Source: Pseudomonas psychrophila
GTDB taxonomy: Bacteria; Pseudomonadota; Gammaproteobacteria; Pseudomonadales; Pseudomonadaceae
Length of the DNA: 64,000 nt
Direction: 5' to 3'
Assembly: GCF_001043005.1 (NCBI RefSeq)
Contig: NZ_JYKZ01000006.1
Span: forward strand, 238,847-302,846
Within the stretch, counting starts at the first letter, position 1; every line of letters starts with the position of its first letter. Under the pieces are notes generated by a model that saw only the letters and a list, made by a program, of their open reading frames with translations, was not told where the DNA came from and searched no databases. Position numbers and translations under genes: made by a program. This document shows positions 10,301-18,773 of the stretch, in pieces.

Positions 10301-10337
10301 AAGCCCCGGCTCATGTGCAGTGAGCCGGGGCTTTATT
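10301..10337. terminator. Bidirectional terminator between gdhB and the DUF4404 gene
   Basis: AAGCCCCGGCTCA and TGAGCCGGGGCTT form a 13-bp perfect stem with a 7-base loop, with an A-run before and T-rich sequence after. It can stop both gdhB and the convergent DUF4404 gene. Confidence 0.92.
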
Positions 10338-10355
10338 GTTTGTGGCGGGGAGGAA

Positions 10356-10619
10356 TCAGATTCCGATGTTCCCCAGGGTTTGTACGATGTTGCGCAGCGT
10401 GACGGCCAGGGTAGGGTGGTCGACCTCGAAGCGTTCTACGGCGAGGTTGACGCTGTCGGCCAGGCTGGAATCGTTCGTGGCTTTCTCAATGTCGATTTGA
10501 GCCTGGATTTGGGTCGAGAGCTGGTTCAAATGATCACGCTCTTCTTGAGTGAGCGGGGGATTCTGTTCCAGTTGCTCGCGCAGGGTGTTGAGTTGTTGTT
10601 GCAGTTCGCGGGCAGGCAT
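10356..10619 (-). CDS. DUF4404 family small protein
   Basis: This 87-residue helical protein resembles DUF4404 proteins common in Pseudomonas (MPARELQQQLNTLREQLEQN at the N-terminus). The first half is likely coiled-coil (heptad-like Leu and Gln pattern) and the second half is a predicted helix pair. Of two possible ATGs, the second is preferred because AAAGGA lies 8 bases before it. It is convergent with gdhB and shares its terminator. The function is unknown. Confidence 0.8.
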   Translation of the reverse strand: MPARELQQQLNTLREQLEQNPPLTQEERDHLNQLSTQIQAQIDIEKATNDSSLADSVNLAVERFEVDHPTLAVTLRNIVQTLGNIGI

Positions 10620-10927
10620 AGCATTCATCCTTTATTGATAGGCTCTGGTATAGACCTTCGCAATGAACAAAAGGTCTGTAAGCGGGCTTCTAGATTAATC
10701 CACTCGCGGCTGGAGTGCATGATCTCTATCACAATCCCTTGTACCTGCTTTTTTGGGTGGCCAACCGGTGTTTTTAAAAGAATCCTGGAGCTGAGGAGCG
10801 TCTATCTTTTACTCAAGTCTGTTTAGGGTATTGCTTGGGGGCTGCCTAAAAGACATTTGCCGTTATACTGATGGCCAGACTCAGGGCATAGCGCCCAAGT
10901 ATTAAGTATCTTCAGGGAGTTTTTGCT

Positions 10928-11617
10928 ATGCGCTGGACTGATCGTCTTGCTCAACTATTTGTATGTGCCGGTGTGGCGATGTTGCCCTTGGCTGCCAGTG
11001 CCGCCACGGAAGATGACCCATGGGAAGGGTTTAACCGGGTCGTTTTCAAGTTCAACGACACCCTTGATACCTATGCCCTGAAGCCGCTTGCTCAGGGTTA
11101 TCAGTACATCACTCCGCAGTTTCTGGAGGATGGCATCCACAACATGTACCGAAATATCGGTGACATCCGCAACCTGGCCAACGATGTTCTGCAGGCCAAG
11201 CCCCATGCTGCCGGTGTAGACACCGCTCGTCTGCTGCTCAACACCACGCTGGGTGTGGCCGGCTTCTTTGATCTGGGTACCAAAATGGGCCTGCATCGCA
11301 ACAGCGAAGACTTTGGCCAGACCCTTGGGCGTTGGGGCGTTGAAAGCGGCCCTTACCTGGTGCTGCCGCTTCTGGGACCTAGCACCGTACGTGATGCCGT
11401 GGGTATCTACCCGGACTCCTTCACCGAACCGTACCGCTACATCAGTGATGTGCCGGCCCGTAACATGACTATCGGCATGGACTTGATTGATACCCGCGCC
11501 AGCTTGTTGTCAGCCGAAAAACTGATCACGGGCGACAAGTACGTCTTTATCCGTAATGCGTACCTGCAAAACCGTGAATTCAAGGTCAAGGACGGTCAGG
11601 TAGTCGACGACTTTTAA
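10928..11617 (+). CDS. mlaA: MlaA/VacJ outer-membrane lipid asymmetry protein
   Basis: MlaA removes mislocalised phospholipid from the outer leaflet of the outer membrane and passes it to the periplasmic Mla system. The 229-residue product has a signal peptide ending at about ASA (residue 25). It then has the family hallmark DPWEGFNRVVFKFND and the conserved GVESGPYLVLPLLGPS. Unlike the E. coli protein, no clear lipobox is seen. AGGGAG precedes the ATG. The 308 bp upstream contain a TATACT sequence near 10865 that could be a -10 box, and no other gene. Confidence 0.95.
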   Translation: MRWTDRLAQLFVCAGVAMLPLAASAATEDDPWEGFNRVVFKFNDTLDTYALKPLAQGYQYITPQFLEDGIHNMYRNIGDIRNLANDVLQAKPHAAGVDTARLLLNTTLGVAGFFDLGTKMGLHRNSEDFGQTLGRWGVESGPYLVLPLLGPSTVRDAVGIYPDSFTEPYRYISDVPARNMTIGMDLIDTRASLLSAEKLITGDKYVFIRNAYLQNREFKVKDGQVVDDF

Positions 11618-11635
11618 ATCCTTCGACTCTTGTAT

Positions 11636-11664
11636 AAAAAACGGCCCGAGCGGCCGTTTTTTTT
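11636..11664 (+). terminator. Rho-independent terminator of mlaA
   Basis: AAAAACGGCC and GGCCGTTTTT flank a 5-base loop and a T-run follows, 19 bp after the mlaA stop. The following stretch to 11958 shows no gene; it is the leader region of rssB. Confidence 0.93.
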
Positions 11665-11958
11665 AATGTTGCAGATGAGAAATACTCCGCTTTAGAGCCT
11701 TTCAGACCTAGGTTTTAGTTGCCGTTAACGAGGTTCTTATAACCCGTGGGAATTTAACGTGACGAACACCTCAAACCACCATCGGCCTGAGCTTGAAACC
11801 CCCCGCGGATGGGAGTACCGTCTGCGCCTTACACGGGCACCTTTGTAGGATCGAGCAACACAGTCGATTTGAATCAGGGATGTTCACAAGCCAATTCAGT
11901 CGTGAGTCCGACGTATTCGAGATCTCGCGGCAACCTAATTCTGGCGCCGTTTGCCCAC

Positions 11959-13143
11959 ATGCAAAAAACCAGTGCCACGCTGCTGATCATTGATGACGAC
12001 GAAGTAGTACGCGCCAGTCTGGCGGCCTACTTGGAAGACAGCGGCTTCAGCGTCCTTCAGGCCAGTAATGGCTTGCAAGGGCTACAGGTGTTCGAGCAAG
12101 AGCAGCCGGATTTAGTCATCTGTGACCTGCGCATGCCGCAAATGAGTGGCCTGGAGCTGATTCGCCAGGTCAGCCTGCGGTCTGTGCAGACGCCAGTGAT
12201 CGTTATTTCCGGTGCGGGCGTAATGAGCGATGTGGTCGAGGCGTTGCGTCTTGGCGCTGCCGACTACCTGATCAAGCCGCTTGAAGACCTTGCCGTTCTG
12301 GAGCACTCGGTCCACCGTGCGCTAGATCGTGCAAGGTTACAGCTCGAAAACAAGCGCTATCGGGACAAGCTTGAGTCTGCCAACCGGGAGCTTGAGGCCA
12401 GCCTGCACTTGCTGCAGGAAGACCAGAACGCCGGCCGTCAGGTGCAGATGAACATGCTGCCGGTCAGCCCCTGGTCCATTGACGATTTCAACTTCGCTCA
12501 CCAGATCATTCCGTCCCTGTACCTGTCTGGCGATTTTGTTGACTACTTCCGGGTCGACGAGCGCCGGGTCGCGTTCTACCTGGCTGATGTTTCCGGTCAC
12601 GGTGCGTCCTCAGCGTTCGTCACGGTGTTGCTCAAGTTCATGACCACCCGCTTGCTGTTTGAATCCAAGCGCAACGGTACGTTGCCGGAGTTCAAGCCCT
12701 CCGAGGTGCTTGGGCACATCAACCGTGGCCTGATCAACTGCAAGTTGGGCAAGCACGTGACCATGGTGGGCGGCGTGATTGATGAAGAAACCGGTTTGCT
12801 GACTTACAGCATTGGCGGGCACCTGCCACTGCCGGTGCTCTACACTCCAGACAGTGTGAGTTATCTTGAGGGGCGAGGGCTGCCCGTTGGTTTGTTCAAC
12901 GAAGCCACGTATGAAGATCAGGTTCTGAAACTGCCGGAATCCTTCAGCCTTACGCTGATGTCTGACGGAATTTTGGACCTTTTGACTGAGCCGACGCTCA
13001 AAGAGAAAGAAGCTGCGTTACCTCAATTGGTGAAGGCAGCGGGCGGCAGCCTGGATGGTCTGCGCCAGGTGTTTGGATTAGCTACGCTAGGGGAGATGCC
13101 GGATGATATCGCCCTGTTGGTGTTAAGCAGGAATCTTAAATGA
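11959..13143 (+). CDS. rssB: RssB-type response regulator with PP2C-like phosphatase domain
   Basis: This 394-residue protein has a receiver domain (residues about 7-120, phospho-acceptor Asp 56 in VICDLRMP). A linking helix follows, then a PP2C/SpoIIE-type output domain (about 195-394, with LADVSGHGASSAFVT and LMSDGILDLLTEP). It matches the Pseudomonas orphan regulator RssB, whose output domain is thought to act on an anti-anti-sigma factor. The start MQKTSATLLIIDDDE is chosen because it begins just before the receiver fold; an upstream in-frame extension shows no domain. No clear ribosome site is seen. The stop overlaps the rssC start by four bases (ATGA), indicating translational coupling. 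Confidence 0.93.
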   Translation: MQKTSATLLIIDDDEVVRASLAAYLEDSGFSVLQASNGLQGLQVFEQEQPDLVICDLRMPQMSGLELIRQVSLRSVQTPVIVISGAGVMSDVVEALRLGAADYLIKPLEDLAVLEHSVHRALDRARLQLENKRYRDKLESANRELEASLHLLQEDQNAGRQVQMNMLPVSPWSIDDFNFAHQIIPSLYLSGDFVDYFRVDERRVAFYLADVSGHGASSAFVTVLLKFMTTRLLFESKRNGTLPEFKPSEVLGHINRGLINCKLGKHVTMVGGVIDEETGLLTYSIGGHLPLPVLYTPDSVSYLEGRGLPVGLFNEATYEDQVLKLPESFSLTLMSDGILDLLTEPTLKEKEAALPQLVKAAGGSLDGLRQVFGLATLGEMPDDIALLVLSRNLK

Positions 13144-13622
13144 GTACCGGTAGAATTCAGTTCGCCGAACAGGATGGCACCTTTGTCCTGAAGTTTGTGG
13201 GTGAAGTGCGTCTGACGTTGTGTTCGGCACTGGATGCAACAATCGAGAGGATCTTCACGGCGTTGAACTTCAACGCCATTGTGATTGACCTCACTGAGAC
13301 CCGCAGTATCGACAGCACTACACTGGGTTTGCTGGCGAAACTGTCGATTATGTCGCGCCAAAAAATAGGCCTGCTGCCGACGGTTGTCACCACCCACGAA
13401 GACATCACCCGACTGCTGGAGTCGATGGGCTTCGATCAGGTATTTAACATCATTGGCCAGCCGATTCCGTGCCCGGGATGCCTGACGGACTTGCCTTCAC
13501 AGGATCAGTCCGAAGAAGTGGTTCGCGTCAAAGTGCTTGAAGCGCACAAGATCCTAATGGGGCTCAACGACTCCAATCGCGAAGCGTTCCATGACTTGGT
13601 GAATGCACTCGAGCGCAACTGA
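13140..13622 (+). CDS. rssC: STAS-domain anti-sigma factor antagonist
   Basis: This 160-residue STAS-domain protein is the predicted substrate of the RssB phosphatase. The conserved serine region is in IVIDLTETRSIDSTTLGLLA. An additional segment of about 60 residues follows the STAS core and contains CPGC. Coupling to rssB by an ATGA overlap and the matching order in P. aeruginosa (PA2798-PA2797) support the pair. Together they form a partner-switching module; the sigma factor and anti-sigma factor it controls are not in the window. Confidence 0.92.
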   Translation: MSTGRIQFAEQDGTFVLKFVGEVRLTLCSALDATIERIFTALNFNAIVIDLTETRSIDSTTLGLLAKLSIMSRQKIGLLPTVVTTHEDITRLLESMGFDQVFNIIGQPIPCPGCLTDLPSQDQSEEVVRVKVLEAHKILMGLNDSNREAFHDLVNALERN

Positions 13623-13638
13623 GCAGGGTGCGGCACAT

Positions 13639-13678
13639 AAAAAAGGGGTCGTTCCTGTGCAGGAACGGCCCCTTTTTA
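13639..13678. terminator. Terminator between rssC and dusA
   Basis: GGGGTCGTTCCTG and CAGGAACGGCCCC form a 13-bp stem with one G-T pair and a 2-base loop. It has A-runs on the left and T-runs on the right, so it works for both convergent genes. Confidence 0.93.
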
Positions 13679-13690
13679 ATTACCCCGGCT

Positions 13691-14716
13691 TCAGCGACCC
13701 TCCAGCAACTCCCCGGCTTGATCCAGCAACGCCAGTGGGTCCTTGGCCTTATGGATGTCCACTGACAGTAACTGGCGGAAACGACGTGCGCCCGGGAACC
13801 CCTGGCCCAGTCCCAAAATATGCCGCGTGATGTGGTGCATCGAACCACCTGCTGCGATATGGGCAGCGATATAGGGGCGTAACAGCGCCAGGGCTTGAGC
13901 GCGTGAAATAACAGGGGTGGTACAGCCAAACAGCTGCTGATCGACCTCTGCCAGAATGTACGGATTGTGATACGCCTCACGGCCGAGCATCACACCGTCA
14001 AATACCTGCAAATGCTCCTGGCATTGCTCAAGTGTCTTGATCCCGCCGTTGAGAATGATCTCCAGCTCAGGGAAATCACTCTTCAACTGCGCGGCAACGT
14101 CATAACGCAGAGGAGGAATGTCGCGATTTTCTTTAGGCGATAACCCTTCGAGAATGGCGATACGCGCATGCACAGTAAAGCTAGTGCAGCCTGCATCACG
14201 CACAGTCCCGACAAAATCGCACAACTGTTCGTAGCTATCGCGCCCGTTGATGCCAATCCGATGCTTGACCGTGACGGGAGTGGACACCGCATCACGCATA
14301 GCCTTCACGCAGTCTGCAACCAACGCGGGGTGCGCCATCAGGCAAGCGCCAATCATATTGTTCTGAACCCGATCACTCGGGCAGCCGACGTTAAGATTGA
14401 CTTCGTCATAACCTGCGTCTTGAGCCATGCGCGCGCACGCAGCCAAATCCGCCGGCACACTGCCACCCAACTGCAAGGCCAGCGGATGCTCAGTTTCGTC
14501 ATGACGCAAAAAACGCTCGGCATCACCATTGAGCAGCGCCCCAGTGGTGACCATCTCGGTGTACAGCAGCGCATTTTTGGATAGCAGGCGCAGGAAAAAG
14601 CGACAGTGGCGATCTGTCCAATCCATCATAGGTGCAACAGAAAACCTCCTAGATACCGAATTCACTGCGGAGCCTAGGTTTTCTGCGGGTTTGGTGTGCA
14701 TTCTGGCAACTCTCAT
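13691..14716 (-). CDS. dusA: tRNA-dihydrouridine(20/20a) synthase
   Basis: DusA is an FMN enzyme that reduces uridine 20/20a in the D-loop of tRNA using NADPH. The 341-residue product begins its TIM barrel at RRFSVAPMMDWTDRHCR. It has the catalytic cysteine in LNVGCPSDRVQ, the tRNA-contact motif TVKHRIGI and the FMN-phosphate loop in ILNGGIKTLEQ. A nearby in-frame ATG (14701) could also be the start. In P. aeruginosa a transaldolase gene lies between rssC and dusA, as I recall; here they are adjacent. Confidence 0.96.
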   Translation of the reverse strand: MRVARMHTKPAENLGSAVNSVSRRFSVAPMMDWTDRHCRFFLRLLSKNALLYTEMVTTGALLNGDAERFLRHDETEHPLALQLGGSVPADLAACARMAQDAGYDEVNLNVGCPSDRVQNNMIGACLMAHPALVADCVKAMRDAVSTPVTVKHRIGINGRDSYEQLCDFVGTVRDAGCTSFTVHARIAILEGLSPKENRDIPPLRYDVAAQLKSDFPELEIILNGGIKTLEQCQEHLQVFDGVMLGREAYHNPYILAEVDQQLFGCTTPVISRAQALALLRPYIAAHIAAGGSMHHITRHILGLGQGFPGARRFRQLLSVDIHKAKDPLALLDQAGELLEGR

Positions 14717-15094
14717 TTACTTCTGTTTAGCCCTTTTAAGCTCGATTTTGACGGGTTGTCGCTAAAATGCAGCAACCTCAATCAAGGGCTCAGAAAAAAA
14801 GGGTTTTATAACTGCTCGCAAGCACAAAAACGGCTCTGTCGCTTACAGCGCACAGGTCCGGATCAGGCAGTAAGGCGCCATAGTTTATCAGGAAAGGCAG
14901 ACGTTCGATGGCAAGGCGAACGTCCAGGTTTGGAGTCGCGTTTTTAACTTCAAATGTCAGTTCCCGGGCTAAGTGAAAAAGCCGATAGATCCGGCGTCGT
15001 GGTCAAGGAAATCATTGGGCAGTTCATTTCCTCCACCAGGCCCGCCTTTGCTGATGTCGATTCCCCCCCTGCGGCCGCTCAAACCTCATACCCA

Positions 15095-15320
15095 GGCCGC
15101 AAAACAGGTTACACCATGGGCGTGCGACGCCTCCAAGTAGCAAGCGTGCGGTCTGATCCAGATCACTGGCCGGGCCAACTACATGGCATGAGGGAAGCGC
15201 TGGGTGTTGACGTGATAAAGCAGCCCGAACTGCTGGAGAAGCCACAGCACGACTACATGTCAGCGGTAGGTTTCAAGGCGCCCAAGGACTTGAATACGCT
15301 GGCCATACTTGAAGAGACAT
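15095..15320 (+). pseudogene. Decayed GH19 chitinase/endolysin fragment
   Basis: Two frames together spell the GH19 lysozyme signature. GLIQITGRANYMA ends at a stop at 15189, and ALGVDVIKQPELLEKPQ resumes in another frame, continuing to DLNTLA. Upstream, SK-stop-QACGL corresponds to the usual FKYRGRGL. At least one frameshift and two in-frame stops are therefore present, and neither the N-terminal catalytic region nor the normal C-terminus is recognisable. GH19 endolysins of this kind are typical of phages and tailocins. The rest of the 14717-15348 gap shows nothing I recognise. Confidence 0.7.
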
Positions 15321-15348
15321 GCATTGTTGCATGCCAACGTATGAGTAC

Positions 15349-16017
15349 TTAATTCCCGCCGGATGAGTATGCCTGTCGCATATCGAAGGCCCAGCCATCG
15401 AGCACCGGCTTGAAATCATCCAGGGTCATGACCTGCTTGTCATTTTCCAGTGGACGGCCAGTTTCTTTGCGCACTATTTGCGCCACAACGTCTTGGTCGA
15501 CGGCATCCAAAACAGCCACTTCGGTGGTGATTTCACTGTCCTGGTCGCGGATGCCGGTAGCCGTGCTGACGCCGGCAGCAAGCAGTGTCACGGGAAGCCA
15601 CTCATAAAATCGCAAGCTCTGCGTCCTGGCCGCGACAGAGATGATGGAGGACCTGATGGTTAGTGTGTCGGGGCCAGGGGTTTCGACGACAGTCATGACT
15701 TTGCCCAGTTCGTGTTTGAGGGCGGTATCGTAGTAATGGGTTACGGCCGAGAGCGTTGACTGCGGAGCGCGTTCGGTCGGTAGCACTTCTGGATAAAAAA
15801 GGCTCGGCTCGATATACACACGGGTGTAATGGTGGGCATGCAGTGTCGGACTCGCCCAAGTCAGCACCTTTTTCCCGGATGGAAGCTTTTTTTCCGTCAG
15901 TTGGCTGTAGTCATGCAAGAAGCCCGAATACTCTTCGGGTGTGATGGTTTTACTGGCACAAGCAGTGAGTGAAATGGATAGGGTCGCCAATAGCGGTAGC
16001 GAGATACTTCTTCCCAT
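15349..16017 (-). CDS. DUF3313 family lipoprotein
   Basis: This 222-residue predicted outer-membrane or periplasmic lipoprotein has a signal sequence ending in the lipobox LTAC, with Cys at about residue 20. The mature part resembles DUF3313 proteins (YSQL and the VYIEPSLFYP strand, then TIRSSIISVAA and the TTEVAVLDA core). AGGAACG precedes the ATG. It is preceded on the same strand by a small unknown gene 46 bp away. The function is unknown. Confidence 0.85.
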   Translation of the reverse strand: MGRSISLPLLATLSISLTACASKTITPEEYSGFLHDYSQLTEKKLPSGKKVLTWASPTLHAHHYTRVYIEPSLFYPEVLPTERAPQSTLSAVTHYYDTALKHELGKVMTVVETPGPDTLTIRSSIISVAARTQSLRFYEWLPVTLLAAGVSTATGIRDQDSEITTEVAVLDAVDQDVVAQIVRKETGRPLENDKQVMTLDDFKPVLDGWAFDMRQAYSSGGN

Positions 16018-16063
16018 TTTTTGCGTTCCTGAATCGATGTTTCATTAATGGTACTTGCAGCGC

Positions 16064-16348
16064 TCAGACGCCCGGGCGGCCCTCTGAGTCCTCGATTTTC
16101 AGTTCGCCATTAGCCATGATCCATTGAGTGAACTCGCAGACCGGCACGGAGTAGGCGTACTCCACCCATTGGCCACTTCCCGGACTGTAATGCTCGATGT
16201 AACGGATCAGGACGATACGTTCACGATCGCTTGAAAGTGTCATGCGCGACTCTTGAAAAAGTACTGGATCGTTGTTCCAGACCTTGCTGGTGAGCTGCTT
16301 CAGGATTAAAGCGTCGGTGCATGTGTCTTTGCTGCTCAATGTCTGCAT
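16064..16348 (-). CDS. Hypothetical protein
   Basis: This 94-residue protein is not recognised. The start MQTLSSKDTCTDAL is preferred because GGAG lies 8 bases upstream. A longer in-frame version would begin at 16462. It has no signal peptide or membrane segment, and its second half has alternating hydrophobic residues (RIVLIRYIEHYSP, WVEYAYSVPVCEF) suggesting beta strands. It lies between the lipoprotein gene and a divergent two-component system. Confidence 0.6.
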   Translation of the reverse strand: MQTLSSKDTCTDALILKQLTSKVWNNDPVLFQESRMTLSSDRERIVLIRYIEHYSPGSGQWVEYAYSVPVCEFTQWIMANGELKIEDSEGRPGV

Positions 16349-16511
16349 GGAGGGCACTCCGGAATAGATTGCGCGCAGCTTGCCTGAGTGTTTTTGCCTG
16401 AAGATGTCTGATTTATGTCTGCAAAGCAGAAATGTTTCACGATTGAAATAAATGACCGTCACGCCAGAATAGTTTTAGATACCTTCCTTTTTGCACCATG
16501 GATCACTGAAT

Positions 16512-17222
16512 GTGAGCAGGTTACTGATCGTCGACGACGATGTGGAAATCCTATTGCTGCTAGAGAAGTTCTTTCTCATGCATGCCTATGAAGTGGAACT
16601 GGCCACCGATGGCAAGGCAATGTGGGCGGCAATCGACCGCAAGCGTCCGGACCTCATCATTCTCGATCTGATGCTTGCGGGTGAGGGTGGTTTAAGCCTG
16701 TGTCAGAAGTTGAGGCTCAATACTCGTATTCCGGTGGTAATGCTGACCGCTATGGGGGAATTGAGTGACCGTATTGTCGGCCTGGAGTTGGGTGCCGATG
16801 ATTACCTGACCAAGCCTTTCGACCCCAGAGAGTTACTTGCCCGGTTACGCGCGGTGCTGCGCCGCGCCAATGATCCTGTACACCCGCGGATCGAAGACAC
16901 ACGGCTGGTTATCCGTTTCGCTGGCTGGCATCTGGACGTTACGCGCCGCGAATTGCGTTCGTCCGCAGATGTAATGATTCCGCTCTCTGGCGGTGAATTC
17001 GATCTACTGGTGGTCTTTCTTGAGCACCCTGAACGTATCCTTACGCGTGAGCAATTGATCGATCTGACGCGTGGGCAGAATCATGAAGCCTTTGATCGAA
17101 GCATCGACGTGCAGGTCAGCCGCCTGCGACGAAAAATAGAGCCAGACAGCAAACGTCCAGATCTGATTCGTACCGTGCGCAATGGTGGGTATATGTTCAA
17201 CGCCAAGGTGACGCGGACGTGA
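16512..17222 (+). CDS. OmpR/PhoB-family response regulator
   Basis: This 236-residue regulator has a receiver domain (phospho-acceptor Asp 52 in IILDLML, conserved KPF at LTKPFDPREL) and a C-terminal winged helix (about 130-230, with SIDVQVSRLRRKIE). A GTG at 16512 just before the receiver fold is chosen; a TTG at 16491 is also possible and neither has a strong ribosome site. Its end overlaps the sensor kinase by four bases (GTGA). Because the pair is followed by a TonB receptor on the same strand, it may control iron uptake. Confidence 0.92.
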   Translation: MSRLLIVDDDVEILLLLEKFFLMHAYEVELATDGKAMWAAIDRKRPDLIILDLMLAGEGGLSLCQKLRLNTRIPVVMLTAMGELSDRIVGLELGADDYLTKPFDPRELLARLRAVLRRANDPVHPRIEDTRLVIRFAGWHLDVTRRELRSSADVMIPLSGGEFDLLVVFLEHPERILTREQLIDLTRGQNHEAFDRSIDVQVSRLRRKIEPDSKRPDLIRTVRNGGYMFNAKVTRT

Positions 17223-18568
17223 TTCGTCAGATTGCGCACATAGATACTCTTCGGCGCCGGATTGCATTGACCATAGTCGCGGCAATGCTGTCTTCGCTCG
17301 TACTCTATGCCCTGTTTGTTCAGGTCGCCGGAGTCTGGGCCAAACCCCCAGTGGATCAAATCGGGTTGCTGGACCAGGTCGCAGCTACGACGCGAGTCAT
17401 CCAGGCGGCACCCCCGGCAATGCGCGCGCAGTTGTCGGACGCAGCGAGCAATCCGACACTTGAGGTGCAATGGCGCGAACGCCGAAGCGGCTTCGAACTG
17501 CCTGTGTCTGGTACCTTGTTAGGCCCTGATAGTGCGCCGGTTTTGCGTGAGTTACTGGGGGAGACAGATCACAAAATTGAAGTCTTACAGCCCGCCAATT
17601 GGCCCGCGGATAGCCCACAAGCTCGCTATGTCATGTTGGTACAACTGAGCGACGATAGCTGGTTGTCGTTTACGCCACCGCAACGCAGTTGGGGGATGAG
17701 TGCTGCGTTGCGCTTTGCCATCGTTATTGCCCTTGGCCTGGTTGCGACTTGGTTGGTTGCCTGGTTCGCCACGCGCCAACTGGCTAACCCGCTGCAACGT
17801 TTCACCAGCGCTGCGCAACGCTTTGGTGGGGACCTACACGCGCCTCCCATTGATATCGAAGGGCCGTATGAAATTCGCCAAGCGATTATTGCTTACAACA
17901 CCATGCAAGCCAAAATTCAGCAATTCATCGCCGAACGCACGCACATGCTAGCGTCAATCTCCCACGACCTGCGCGCGCCTCTCACGCGCATACGGCTTCG
18001 TTGCGAGTTTATTGAAGACATTGAGCAGCAACGCAAGCTGATCCGCGACACTGATGAAATGCAATCGATGATCAACTCGGCTTTGGGTTTTTTTCGCGAC
18101 GAGGCACTGCAAGAACAAGCCACCAGTTTTGATCTCTCAGAGCTGCTGCAAACCGTGATCGATGATTATAGCGATCAGGGTATCGTTGTTGATTTTGCAG
18201 GCCCGCCCCATCTGGTGTTTTTCGGCCGCCCGGTGGGTATTAAAAGGATAACTGCTAATTTGCTGGAAAATGCCGTGAAGTATGCGAAACGACCGTGCAT
18301 AAAATTGAGCAGTGACACGTGCTCGGTTCGCATCGAGGTGAGCGATGAAGGGCCAGGGATTCCTGAATCGGAGCTGGAAAACGTTTTTTCCCCATTCTTC
18401 CGACTTGAACCCTCTCGTAATCGTAACTCCGGTGGCGTTGGCCTGGGCTTGTCCTCGGCTCGGGCGATGTCACGCCTGCACGGCGGAGAGTTGCTGTTGA
18501 GAAACCGTTGTGGCGGCGGGCTCGTTGCACACGTTGAGTTGCCCCATGGGTTGTTGAATCGGCCTTAG
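17219..18568 (+). CDS. Membrane sensor histidine kinase
   Basis: This 449-residue EnvZ-like kinase has a first membrane segment (about 14-36), a periplasmic domain of about 125 residues, a second membrane segment (about 162-186) and HAMP. HisKA follows with His 249 in ISHDLRAPLTR, then the ATPase domain with NLLENAVKYAK, DEGPGIP and GVGLGLSSA. It uses a GTG start overlapping the response-regulator stop. The periplasmic part shows no domain I recognise, so the signal is unknown. Confidence 0.93.
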   Translation: MIRQIAHIDTLRRRIALTIVAAMLSSLVLYALFVQVAGVWAKPPVDQIGLLDQVAATTRVIQAAPPAMRAQLSDAASNPTLEVQWRERRSGFELPVSGTLLGPDSAPVLRELLGETDHKIEVLQPANWPADSPQARYVMLVQLSDDSWLSFTPPQRSWGMSAALRFAIVIALGLVATWLVAWFATRQLANPLQRFTSAAQRFGGDLHAPPIDIEGPYEIRQAIIAYNTMQAKIQQFIAERTHMLASISHDLRAPLTRIRLRCEFIEDIEQQRKLIRDTDEMQSMINSALGFFRDEALQEQATSFDLSELLQTVIDDYSDQGIVVDFAGPPHLVFFGRPVGIKRITANLLENAVKYAKRPCIKLSSDTCSVRIEVSDEGPGIPESELENVFSPFFRLEPSRNRNSGGVGLGLSSARAMSRLHGGELLLRNRCGGGLVAHVELPHGLLNRP

Positions 18569-18773
18569 CGGGGCGGTTTGGTCTGGTTCCGGTTAGTGAC
18601 CTTTTTTACATACTCACCGGTTGCGTTGGTGTTGGCCAAGCGAACGCGACGGACGTTTGATGGCTTCAACCGCGATTGGGTTGAGTCTCTCCATAAGTTT
18701 TTGTAAAAGATTCCCATTAGCAATTCGTCTCCTACCTGTGGATCACATAATCATCACTAACAGGAGCCGATGG

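Noticed and set aside
8626..10314. Long minus-strand frame of 562 codons within gdhB
   Set aside because: It is a shadow of the gdhB codons; no start region, family motif or ribosome site supports it. The frames at 5395-6621 and 6796-7848 were rejected for the same reason.
14954..15352. Hypothetical protein of 132 residues
   Set aside because: Its second half is one frame of the decayed GH19 gene, with the preceding homology in another frame, so it is not an intact gene.
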